DNA of 64,000 nucleotides from Annona cherimola (lineage: Eukaryota; Streptophyta; Magnoliopsida; Magnoliales; Annonaceae): the NCBI GenBank assembly GCA_030490835.1, contig CM059975.1, positions 6,537,579-6,601,578 on the forward strand, given 5' to 3'. Of this stretch, positions 1 to 10,860 are shown piece by piece (the stretch's first letter is position 1; every line of letters starts with the position of its first letter). The notes beneath the pieces are model-generated. The model was not told where the DNA came from and did no database searches. It saw only the letters and a program-made list of their open reading frames with translations. Position numbers and translations under genes: made by a program.

Positions 1-240
1 CACATAATATAATAATACATTATACGCAACTTTGAAAATATATTATGTATTCTCTATCAAAAAATATATATATTATATATTATATGGGATTGATGGCTCT
101 ATGAAATTGTTTTTTATTGAAACTGCTTTTCATTAAATCAAAATCAATAGTAATATTCATTAACATATTTTATTTATGATATCAATAATCACTGGAAACT
201 TCTAATAGTTAAAAAGTTTGATAATTATGTGTGAATGTAC

Positions 241-812
241 TAGGGGTGTTAACTGTTATGGTCAACCCATCAACCGGTTTATAAATGAGTTTAATTGAGA
301 TTTTTGAATAAAAGTTATGATCCATCAACCCGTTCAACTATTTAATTAAATAAATGGATTCGGATTGAGATTTTATAACTTGTCAACCCATTTAATAACC
401 TGTTTAATTTATTTGAAACATTCAACTTATTTAACTTGTTTAACCTATTAAAATATAATATATATAAATATAAACCTCTTTGTTATTTTTTCTCATTAAG
501 TTTTCCTTCCACCAACTAATTTCCATTTTCTTATTATTTTCATAATTTTATTTTTCTGTTATTGCCCTATTTTCATTTTTGTCAAAAATATTCTCTCACC
601 TCTTCCTGTGAGATCATCGTCTGCCAAAGTCTAGACCCTCAAATTATCTGCTACACAACTCATTAACAACCTGCCAATACGTTTATTAAATATGCTGTAA
701 ATTAGTTAGAGTTGAAATTTTTAAATGGGTTAATAAATGAATTAGAGTTAAGATATTTTAAATAAGTTAAAATTAACACTAGACACCAACCCGTCCAACC
801 TTAACACCCCTA
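241..812. mobile_element. hAT-like non-autonomous element with 13-bp terminal inverted repeats
   Basis: The ends are a perfect inverted pair, CTAGGGGTGTTAA at 240-252 and TTAACACCCCTAG at 801-813. The TAGGGGTG terminus is typical of hAT transposons. The flanking 8-mers (233-240 and 813-820) match at 5 of 8 positions, which would fit a decayed 8-bp target duplication. The interior is AT-rich, has no transposase reading frame, and carries repeated degenerate words such as caaccc and tttaattaa. The assignment to hAT rests on the termini only. Confidence 0.6.
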
Positions 813-944
813 GCATGCAATGAGGATCGGATGAAAGTTTACATTAACACAACACTTTTCTTATTAAAAAATAACCACTACTTTTTCTATTTATCATGCA
901 ACGTTTTCCCATTTCCATGCAACTCTTTCATTCACAGCACGATG

Positions 945-1323
945 AGTGATTTTATTAGCCCAGACTAAACAAATGCTCCACTTAGCCCACATAAAAAAAT
1001 CAATTTATTACGAACTTTTTCATATACTTGTTTATCTAAATGTATTTGATATAAAAATGAAGTTTTACCATTTTTGTATATATTTATGTATTTTTTGAGA
1101 TTTTAAAACATCTATGTGTATATATATATATTTAAAATATACTATTTTTAAAAATCTAAAAAAATATACATGCACATCTAAAAATGGTACAACTTGGTTT
1201 ATATATTAAATACACTTAAATAAATAAGTGTATAAAGAAAAAAATAAAAAAATAATTGTAAATAGTTTTTTTGATATAGGCTAAGCATGACATTTGTTTA
1301 GCCTAAGCTAACAAGATCATTCC
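945..1323. mobile_element. Hairpin MITE, copy 1 (ends resembling GGAATGATCTTGTTAGC)
   Basis: A long imperfect inverted repeat. The left end gtgattttattagcccag pairs with the right end ctaagctaacaagatcatt. The interior folds around tttaccatttttgta and its complement, and contains aatacacttaaataaataag. A second copy of the same family is at 62894-63246. There is no reading frame. Confidence 0.7.
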
Positions 1324-1748
1324 TCTTACAACACATTTCTTATTCACTCTTTTAAACGATTTAAAATTTTTATAATATATAAATTTGCATTGTATGGTAC
1401 TATGAGTCCATGATTAGTTGTTTAGCATGCATACATCTATACCATATATAATACTATTATTACATGCAGGCATATACAGAAATCTTGGGGTTGAATATAA
1501 TGTATCACAACATGATTTAATGAGTTAGGAGTAGTGCTATTCAGGAGGATGGAAAGGAATGGTTCACATGCAGCACGAATTCTTCTTGGAGGCAAGCTGC
1601 ATGTGCCACGTATCGTGAGCACATTAGTGCCAAGTCAATTCCTCATATCTGATCTCTGTTATAAGAGGAAGGAAAAGAAGGGAAGAAAGGCTTGAAAATT
1701 AAAACTCACTGACGTCCATTCCCCAAGGCCAAACCTGAGAAGTGAGAA
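1324..1748. other. Upstream region and 5' leader of the hydrolase gene
   Basis: AT-rich spacer up to about 1640, then a purine-rich leader. A weak TATA-like tataag lies at 1660-1665, about 85 bases before the start codon. No other gene signal was seen. Confidence 0.35.
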
Positions 1749-2768
1749 ATGGCTCACGCTCACCCCATTCACCAGGCCAACGAACACAGCCCTTTTGGGG
1801 ACCTCACGAAGGAACAATTCTGCCAAAAGCACCGAGTCCTCAACCGCGAAAGCTTCTTCCTCAACAGCCGCGGCATGAGGATCTTCACTCAGAGCTGGCA
1901 GCCACTCCGGCCGGCTCCATTGCCATCTTCACAGCCCCTGCGCGGCCTCGTCGCCATGATCCACGGCTACACCACCGAGACCAGCTCCGTCTTCCAGCTC
2001 ACCGCCGTCGCCATCGCAAAGCTCGGCTTCTACGCCTGCGCCCTCGACCTCCCCGGCCACGGCTACTCCGAAGGCCCTCGCGGCCACGTCCCGGACATTA
2101 ATGCCGCTGTCGACGACTGCATCCAGTTCTTCGACGCCGTCCGCGCCGAGCACCAACAGCTCCCCGCGTTCCTCTACGGCGAGTCCCTCGGCGGTGCCAT
2201 CGCCACGCTGGTCAGCCTCCGGCAGAAGAAAGAGTGGAGCGGTCTGATCCTGAACGGAGCCATGTGCGGGGTTTCGCCCAAGTTCCTGCCGCCGTGGCCG
2301 CTGACGGAGCTGCTACCGGTGGTGGCCTTCCTGCTGCCGTCGTGGAGGGTGGTGATAACGAGGCCGTTGGGGGATTCCTCGTTCAAGGAGGTGTGGAAGC
2401 GGAAGCTGGTGGCGAGAGGGCCGAACAGGCCCTGGTCGAGCCGGCCGACCTGCGGGACGGCGCTGGAGATGCTGAGGGTGTGCGAGGAGATACGGAGGAG
2501 GAGCTGCGAGGTGGGGATGCCCTTGCTGGTGCTGCATGGGGAAGAGGATGTGGTGTGCGATGCTAGGTCAGCGAGGATGGTTTACGAAGGGGCGACGGCG
2601 GAGGACAAGACGATGGTGGTTTTCCCTGGCATGTGGCATCAGCTGATAGGCGAGCCGGAGGAAGGCGTGGAGAAAGCATTTGGGGTGATTTTTTCATGGC
2701 TGCAAGATCGGGCTGATAAATTTTCGAGCCAGAAAATCAATGGAGAGAGATACGCGCAGGCATTTTAA
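1749..2768 (+). CDS. Alpha/beta-hydrolase, monoacylglycerol lipase / caffeoylshikimate esterase family
   Basis: An intronless 339-residue serine hydrolase. Members hydrolyse monoacylglycerols or lysophospholipids, and one plant member (CSE) cleaves caffeoyl shikimate in lignin synthesis. The N-terminus (NEHSPFGDLT, residues 11-20) is the plant family signature. HGY at 72-74 is the oxyanion region. The nucleophile elbow is GESLG at 144-148 with Ser146. The acid is probably Asp267 in the segment LHGEEDVVCD, and the base is His297 in MWHQLIGEP. Length matches the family. There is no signal peptide or membrane segment, so it is probably cytosolic or peripherally membrane-bound. The start at 1749 puts the family N-terminus at residue 1. 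The gene is much richer in GC, especially at third positions, than the flanking AT-rich DNA. Which substrate it prefers cannot be read from the sequence. Confidence 0.92.
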   Translation: MAHAHPIHQANEHSPFGDLTKEQFCQKHRVLNRESFFLNSRGMRIFTQSWQPLRPAPLPSSQPLRGLVAMIHGYTTETSSVFQLTAVAIAKLGFYACALDLPGHGYSEGPRGHVPDINAAVDDCIQFFDAVRAEHQQLPAFLYGESLGGAIATLVSLRQKKEWSGLILNGAMCGVSPKFLPPWPLTELLPVVAFLLPSWRVVITRPLGDSSFKEVWKRKLVARGPNRPWSSRPTCGTALEMLRVCEEIRRRSCEVGMPLLVLHGEEDVVCDARSARMVYEGATAEDKTMVVFPGMWHQLIGEPEEGVEKAFGVIFSWLQDRADKFSSQKINGERYAQAF

Positions 2769-4167
2769 TTAAAGTATTTTAGTAGGATGTATTTGGTTAA
2801 TTATTAGTGAAGTTAATTAAGGATGGGGCCGGAAACGTATTTTAATTAGAGAATGCCGAAGTTAAATTCGCGAAAATGAAACGCCAACCATAAATTATTA
2901 TTTTTTTTTACCACCAAAAAAACACTTCCCATAATTAAGTTAAAAGTAACCGAAAATTTTATTTCATTTCTTTTGGTGGTCCGTCTCCCTGGCATTGAAA
3001 TTGTCTAGTGCACGTAATAAATTAGTAAGCTCCAGTACGTACTACACTGGTCAGGTGGCTGGGAAAGGTCAGTAGTGCCACCAACCGGCCAAAAGCAGGT
3101 TCGCTATTCAATATTTGGTTATTATGTACAAAAAATACATATATACCTATCTGTTATTAATGTTGGGGGTGCAAGCATAGTTGGTGAAAACTTATTGTGC
3201 CAAATTTTTTTTTAAAAAAATGTACTTTTGGATGATCGAATTATAAATGTAGAACCATCTAAAAAAATGTTTTTAGGGATGCAAAATCTATATCCATTTA
3301 ATCTTCCCTTAATCCCATCAGAACTCTGCCTCTCTCCATGCATGCATCCTGCCATTTTCCAACCGACCAATGTGCCGATCTTCTATTCCAAGCCTGAGCA
3401 TAACTAAACAGGGGATCCTGTCTATTTCCCTTGATTCATGCAAATTGCAAAATAAAATTGAGAACGCTCCTTCGATTCCGCCATACACACGCACACACTT
3501 ATAATAGATGTTGATGTTGCGGTCTGAAAAGCCTAGGTATTAATTGAGGACTCAGCAGTACCATCATGCAGGCCTGACCGGAGCCCAGTCAAGCCCAATA
3601 GAACCTGAAAACGTCGCTGTAGATTTCAATGAGGCATGCCCATCTCCAAAAATTACGAAAATGTCACTGTGTTTAAAAATAAAAATAAAAACTTAAAAAC
3701 ATCTAAAAATGGTAAAACTTGATTTATAGATTTAATACACCTAAATTTACTTACCCATGAAAAAAAAAAAATAGGTTTTCAGGCCGAATGCACGGAGCAG
3801 GCCCGTGCGTCCGGCCTGAAATGATCACCCCTCATATATATATATAACATCGATAATTAAGTTCATACTTGTAAGAATGTATGGCTTCTGTTAACTTTTT
3901 CGAATATTAATTTCAGGGTGTAAAAGCTATTTGAAGTAAACAAAACAAAAAGATGTCCGAGTTATTCAAACTCATACCTATAACCTTTTTACACAAACTA
4001 GTGAGGCCTATGATGCAAAATTTATTGTAAATATATCTACGGATATTTAATATTTTATTTATGGTAAGTTTAAACTTTTTAATTTTTGTAAGCCACAATA
4101 TTTTTAGATAAATCCAAGCAAGTGAACAACCCATTATATTTATTAACATATTTTTTTTACGATACTA
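2769..4167. other. Intergenic DNA without a recognised gene
   Basis: The 3' flank of the hydrolase gene, then AT-rich spacer. Around 3650-3770 there is a degenerate piece of the hairpin-core family (ctaaaaatggtaaaacttg followed by ttaatacacctaaat). No conserved reading frame was seen. Confidence 0.4.
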
Positions 4168-4394
4168 AAAATTATCTTATTTGTACTTTGGCGAGCCCGG
4201 CCTAACGAATTTTAAAGTAATTTCATGAGTCTATATTTGTTAAGGAAAATTACCTTGTTTGTACTTTGGTGAGTCCTAACAAATTGTAAGGTAATTTCAT
4301 GAGTTTATATCTGCTGGGGGCAAATTATCTTGTTTGGACTTCTGTGAGCCCTAACGAATTTTAAAGTGATTTCATGAGTTTATATTTGTTAGGT
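4168..4394. repeat. Three tandem copies of a ~75-bp unit
   Basis: The unit contains ttgtttgtactttggtgag, taacgaattttaaagtaatt and tcatgagtttatatttgtta. The copies start near 4168, 4246 and 4320 and differ by scattered substitutions. No coding potential. Confidence 0.8.
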
Positions 4395-4989
4395 CCTATC
4401 AAGTATATATATTAATAAATATAATGAATGAATTCGACTTATCAAAATTATCATGATTTACAAAAATAAAGGCTCAAAATGGTCATACATACAATCATAA
4501 AATATTATTTTATATCCATAGATAAATATGTTTATAATAAGTTTTGTGCCAAAGGCATAAACAAAATTTGCGTAAAAAAATCATAAATATAAGTGCAAAT
4601 AAGTTAAGACGTAATTTCTTAATTAAAAGAAGCGTAACATATAAAAGGGTGGGTGATAAGGTAGATACATAATAAGAAAAAAGAAAAAAAAAATTCATCT
4701 CCTTTTCTTGGAAACAAACACTCTTGATAATTACTAACATGGAAATAGATATCGATCATTCTATGTAGTAGCTAGCGTGTATGAAACTATGAATAATGCC
4801 CCTTATCAGGCAACACAAAAAACGAAAAGCACAAGTGTTTCCTCCGTACCCGCACCGTTACGTTCAACTAAATGCATCAATTTCTTTTTGTGAATGCCAA
4901 AAATGCCCCCTCTTCTTCCCCCTTCCAATTTTAGCCATGGCTGGGCGACGGCGATGACGAGCTCGGCTGTGGTGGATGAGTGGCAGCAG

Positions 4990-5783
4990 CGTTCAAATCT
5001 CCTAGTCGACGTCCATGTTCATGCGATGGAGCATTGAGTAGCCGCAATCATGCGATGGAGCATTGAGTACAACGACAGCGACAGCGAATCAACGAACCAG
5101 CGACGGCGGCCGAGAAGGAAATAACACCCGGAGTAACAGCCATACCCACCGGAGAAGCAGCAAACGGCGGCCCCGCTGTCACCGAAACGAAATACGCGGA
5201 AGAAAAAAAAAACCCCAATCGCTGCCGGAGAAGAGGACGAAGACCGCCGAAACGCCCAATGGCGAGGGCAGCAGCCCCAATCGCTGCCGAAGAAGAGGAC
5301 GACGACCGCAGAGACTCCCAACGGCGATGGCAGCAGCGACCGCTGCCGGAGAAGAGGACGAAGACCGCAACAGCCACGACGGCTTCACGGCGAACGGACG
5401 AAGGCAGCGGCGACGGCGAATCGACGGCGACAGCGGCGAAAACAGGTGTCGGCGGCAGAGGAATGAAGGGAAAACAGGATGAGGGACCCACCACGAGCCC
5501 TAAATGCAAGAATAAAAGCGAGCGCCCCTTTCAGTTTTGGATTTTGCAAAAAGCTCCCAGTCTCAAGGGAAAAATGCAGAAAACACCAACTAACAAAAGA
5601 TTTTACAGGAAAGCTTGCAAAGATCTTTTACAAAAGACGCCTTCAAGCCACATCTACAGAAAGACGCCTCAAGTTTGCAAAAATGGCAAAATGGCCCAAC
5701 GACCTGAAAAACTGGTCAAGGACAGCGGGGTGTCCGACGCTTTGCCATTCACCGTCAAGACGCCTCTGGCAAAGGGGGGCAGC
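4990..5783 (+). mobile_element. 3' internal tail of a Gypsy-like LTR retrotransposon, ending in a polypurine tract
   Basis: This tract is much more GC-rich than its surroundings and lies directly upstream of an LTR-like sequence. It ends in the purine run ggcaaaggggggcagc (about 5768-5783), the expected position of the plus-strand primer. An open frame at 5259-5789 runs up to the LTR and is Arg/Lys/Ser rich. A ~58-bp unit (tgccggagaagaggacgaag) is repeated three times near 5224, 5285 and 5343. A 21-bp direct repeat (catgcgatggagcattgagta) lies at about 5021 and 5050. No protease, RT or integrase motif is present, and no 5' LTR occurs upstream in the window. The piece is therefore a truncated element or the tail of a deleted one. 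The left boundary is approximate. Confidence 0.55.
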
Positions 5784-6982
5784 TGTTGACACCCCACCCG
5801 GGGCCCAAAGATGGATAAATTGAAATGGATTTCAAGCCCAAACAAATTCAAGACAAAAGGAAATTCAAACCAGCTAAACAAGCGTTTCCAAACTCAGCCC
5901 ATGGGAGCGAAGCTCCACCCAGTCTCGAAGCAGGCTTTTCAACAACCAGACCAGGCCCCACAAAGAGCGAAGCTCCTACAGGTCATCTCAACGGGCTCCA
6001 CAATGCAGCCCAAGCCTTAGAAGCAGGCTTCCCTACACCTCTGGGCTCTTACAACGGCCCACCCAAAAGCAAATGGGCTAGGCCAAGCTCTAGCCCACCA
6101 AGCCAAACTTATGGACCAAGTCCAAAGCCATTCAAGAGGCCCAAAGCCCATGACCCCAACTCAAGACCAAGTCCATTGACCAAGTCCATGATCTCACTCA
6201 AGCCCAAGCCCATGGACCAAGTCCATGACCTCAAGGGAGCCCAAAGCCCACTCCACCATCTATAAAAGGAGGAGCTCCCTTCTCATTTGGGCACACTTGA
6301 AGAGAGGCATCCCAAGGGGAGGACGGGATTCTGCAGCAACGCCCTCGGCATCCCGGCTTCCATGCTCTACGCGCTCCACGCCTCTCTTCCCATTTTCCCC
6401 TTTCCATCTCTCCCGTTCTCTTAAATCTTTTTTTATTTCCCCCTTTTACGCTGTGTAAACCGCCTCGGGTTGGCAGATTTTTCCATATTTGTTTCAACTT
6501 GAAAGCCGGAACCCAGATTCTGTATTACTAGTGCCTTATTTCTTTAAATAGGGGCCGATCTCCCTTTAAAGATCGATGGCGACTCCATTTTCATTGCTTT
6601 CTTATGTGCATGTTTGAGCTAACGTCTTGTCTTAGCCGTTATGCTGTCGAAATCACGAGAAAACACCCACATGCCCGTTTTTCTAAAAACTATGAGGCCT
6701 AACTCATTTTACCCCGTGTGAATGCAGAAAATCTACAGCCCACGTTGCCATCCAACACAACCCATATTTCCAAGGCTCGGGAAACGATTCCGAGCCCATC
6801 GTAGCGCTCCCGGCGAGTGCTACACTACCCTACTTTTCAATCATTTCTACGCAACTATCTATCGAATTAACCTATCTATTTTAACTTTATTTTATTCTCT
6901 TTACTTCACTTTTCATCAAAAATTTTACCATAATAGTCAGTTAACATGCGTTTTTAGCTGAGCGTGGCGGGTGGGCATGACA
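5784..6982 (+). repeat. LTR of a Gypsy-like retrotransposon (3' LTR)
   Basis: It starts TGTTGACACCCCACC immediately after a polypurine tract and probably ends gggcatgaca at 6982, giving TG...CA termini. A strong TATA box, tataaaagga, is at 6261. Downstream is a transcribed-type leader containing tggcgactcc, a word common in Tat/Ogre-type Gypsy elements. No second LTR or target duplication is available in the window, so the right end is inferred. Confidence 0.5.
6261..6269 (+). promoter_or_regulatory. TATA box of the Gypsy-like LTR promoter
   Basis: tataaaagg lies about 480 bases into the LTR, as expected at a U3/R boundary. It is followed by an ATG-poor leader. Confidence 0.5.
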
Positions 6983-7699
6983 GGAACTGGGGATAAAATT
7001 CCGGAGGAATTTTTGAAATAGCATGAGTACGTGGGTATGTCGGATAATTTTCCCGTCTACTTTCTATTTTCAACTTTCAACTTGCAACGTCCAACTTTCA
7101 TGACGATGGAAAGGGCCGAAAGGCATTGGATGATCCGCAGCCGGGCAAAAGCTGCGAACTTTTCTCTGAGTGGGCGGAGGTCAATTCCAACGTACGTCCA
7201 ATCTTTTCTCGATCGCGTGCATTGCAGCGTTCGGTTGTCGCTCTTTTTGAACGTGACGTGCCATTAAAACTTTTTTTTTTTTTTTTTTAAAGGAATATGA
7301 CTGTAAAATGTAAAAGTTTTCAAGGAAAGTGAATTTTAGTATTATAAATATATAAATATAGAAACATATTATAAATGATTAAAATTTTAAAAAATAATTT
7401 TTCAAATACAAAAATCATATGATTGCCAGCTCGACCGTATATAACATTATCTTATATACAGGGCCTCATCTTGATTACATCAAAATTTTTCCAATAATTT
7501 TATTTATTTGTGGTTCACTTAATATATAAAATTTATTCATGGTTCACTTAATATATAAAATTTACTTTGCCCATTAAATTTAGAACAATTTATTTAGTTA
7601 GGAGGCTAAGTGTGATTGGTTCTGTCAAATAAAGTGTGTAAAATGAACATATATAATAAAATTATTTATTCATATATCAATTTCAAAGTTGTATTTATA

Positions 7700-8300
7700 A
7701 GGTGTGTTTGGGAATTAAATTTTTTTTTGTATGAAATGCATTAGGTATAGAAGTTTTTGAAATGTGATAAAATGTTGTGATACGATAGGAGTGATGATGA
7801 TGATTAAGAAAAATAAAGTTAAAGTTAATATGTTAGTTGTATGGGTATTTACGTGGAAATTATTGAAAAGTATGATAATTATATGAGAAAGTGTGAAGAA
7901 ATAATTAAAAAATAAGGTAGTTATAAAGAGTAAAAAGTTCTTATATGAATAAATAATTATATAAAATATTACTAAAATCTAATGAGAATGAATAGTATTT
8001 TCGAAATTAAAAATAGAAATATTTAAAAACGATAAATTTTAGCATAGACATTTTTGGATGAAAAGTTTTTTGTGTAAAACCTTTGAATTTAAAAAAAATA
8101 ATGTGATATGATAATAGAAATAATGATAAATAAAAAAAATAAAGTTAAAATATAAAAATTAGTTGTATTGGTAGTTGTTTATAAATGATTAAAAAGTATA
8201 ATAAATGTATAAAAATGTGAAAAAATAATTTAAAAATATAATAAATATAGAGAACCAAGATTTTTGTTTTAAATTTTTTTTTGGATATCCAAACATGCCC
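7700..8300. mobile_element. Composite of the AGGTGTGTTTGGG MITE family, probably two head-to-tail copies
   Basis: It starts aggtgtgtttgggaatt at 7700 and ends ccaaacatgccc at 8300. Inside, the family core (aaataaagttaaa, gttgtatgggtatt, gtgaaaaaataatt) occurs twice, near 7800-7920 and 8120-8240. No reading frame. The best-preserved copy of the family is at 45211-45490. Confidence 0.6.
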
Positions 8301-10860
8301 AGTATAAAGGTTAAACGTGAGCTCACGTAAAAAGGAATAAGAATAAGAGTTTGAACTAGCTATGTGCTTTAAAATTTTAATACATGCACATGGACTAACA
8401 GTGCATAGACAAATTTTGACGGATATTAGAAGAAAATGAAAAAACATGTGGGCAACTATCATGTCATGAAAGAGTTGTGACGTGAGCATGGAATTTTTTA
8501 TTCTTAAAAATACTTTTCTTGTTAAAAAAAATAGCAATCTATTTTTCTCACTTTATATAGAAATGTTTCAATTTTCATACAAAATTTTAAAATTTATAAC
8601 ATACAAAAACACTTTTTCATTTTATGTTCTCGTGTTACAAAGACTTTCATTAAAAATAATTCTTCAAAGTCTTGTTGCCATTAAAAAAAGAAAAAAATCT
8701 TCTAAGTTGCATGAAATTCGCAAAACGATCGCCTTGGGATGGGTGGACAGTGGTAATTAATATTGCCCGATGATACCACATGTAGAGCCGGTCGGCACGG
8801 ATGATTTATGGGTGGAATTTTTTGTTTCGTATGTGTTTTTAACAAATTTGAAATTTATTTGATTTTTTTTTTGGTTTTTGAAGATCAATAAAAATGACAT
8901 TGGAGCACATTTACATAAAAAAGGAGGGAATTACTTATATACCACCAATTGTACTTCTAAATTCCATTTATAATCATGAACTTTCAAAAATATATTTGAA
9001 ATTTACAAATTTTTGTTATAATTTCATGTATATTCATGTTTTTTGGGATTCATTCAATGAGCCGTTTACCCTTTGCGAAATGATGAATATGCTTGTTTCT
9101 AATTATGATTTTATTGTTAAAAAATATATTATAATGAATTTTTAATAATTCTATAACTATAAAATAATATATTATTTAAACATAAATTTTAACTTTGAGT
9201 AGAGTAACTTCAACTTATATTAGAATTCGAGTGTAGTTAATGACTCGTTTAACAAATCGTTAGCTACATAGATATATCTGAAATTATGATGAAAATTTAT
9301 CTACATAAGAAATATTTTTGAAAATTCATAAATATAAATAAAATTCGTGGTACATATAAAATTTGCACTGGAAAAACAAATATAAAAATATTGCCGAGGC
9401 CGATGTTAGTGCAATACGAACCCATTAATATTCATGCTCCCAAATAGTAGTCAAAAATATTTGGATGAACTAAATAATAAAATTGTTAATTATGACTTGG
9501 GAGACGGTAGAATACATCCGACTGATTCGGGATTGTGGGATTAGCTTCCTTTGCACTTAAGTGAGATGAGCTGCTCCCTTTTTGTATACTTTGGACAAGG
9601 GAGAAGGAATCTCTTTTGCTTTGGAAGACGATGGAAAGCTGGCTACTTTCTCGGCGGTTTTCTTCTACATGCTTGCTGTGTTGTGTCATGCTAATGCCGT
9701 ATGGGCTTGCTAATATATCCACATTTATTCAAGGTGATCAGATATAGCAACAAATTAGCTAGTTTGCATCTTTGTTTTTTTTTTTTTTTTTTTTTATGCA
9801 AAGTTTGCACCTTAATTAATTCCGCGATGAGCCGATGACTGATCCAACTAAAACTTTTCTTTTATACAGTAAAATCATGTAGTTCGTTACTATTTTTTAA
9901 AAGATTCTTTTAAGGTAAAGAGATAGCTACTTGGTGAATTTGTTCTGATCATTGAAAAATCAATGAACATGGGGCTCAATTGTTAAAAAATCACAACTCA
10001 AAAATAGACGATTTTTGAATGAATTTCAATTCCTTTGGACGGGCGCGTGGCCCATGGCACCAACCGCGCGCTCCTGCCGGTGACGATTCTGCAAGTTTTC
10101 CACCATTTACCAAATTCTAGATCCTTTTTAAATTTTTTGTATGCAAAAATTGCAAAGCGGGTGCATAGACGCTTATTTTTTAAAATATAAATTATTTATT
10201 ATCTTTATTAATAGATATTTATTTATGATGTCAATAAATCACTTTAATTGGAACCCCTATATTTTGAAATTTTAACAGTGGAGTGTTCATTGAACTATTA
10301 GAATTTAAAAATAAATATATAATATAAATAATTTTAATATTTCTGGCATGGAATAATTTTACAAATGATTTAAATTTAAATTTTTTTTTTTTAAAAATAG
10401 AAGACACAAGTTGTATTATACGTAATCCATGATTAAAATGGAAGAGATGATGACAATCAAAATCTTCGTATCTCTTGATTAAAATGGAAGAAATGATGAC
10501 AATCAAAATCTTTATATCTACGAATTGATTTTTATATCACATTGAAAATAAGATTTTAACTGAAAAATATAATATGGAAACATTTTTACACACGTTTATA
10601 ATATTTTTCGGGCAATACTTTTTATTTGTAGATGAGTAGACAAACTAACATATTACTTTAAAATACTAATGACAAAAATTTTGAGTATATTTCAAAAGGG
10701 ATAAGACTTTTAGATAAAAAAAATTTAATATAAAAGTTTTTTAACAGAAAGAAAATGATACGAAATATCATTGATGGATGAGTAGATGGATTAACATTTT
10801 ATTTTACAATACTGGTAAGAAAATTTTAATCTATAATGAATGGTGAGATGTACGGCTAAT
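8301..10860. other. AT-rich intergenic DNA without a recognised gene
   Basis: Mostly low-complexity A/T sequence with poly(T) near 9775-9796. A more mixed-composition patch at 9486-9722 has a short open frame on the minus strand that matches nothing recognised. A direct duplication of gattaaaatggaagagatgatgacaatcaaaatc occurs near 10430 and 10477, with small differences between the copies. Nothing else is supportable. Confidence 0.4.

Noticed and set aside
5063..5482. Open frames of 100-170 aa on both strands in the GC-rich tract
   Set aside because: They arise from repeated gccggagaagaggacgaag-type words in a retrotransposon tail; no conserved domain.
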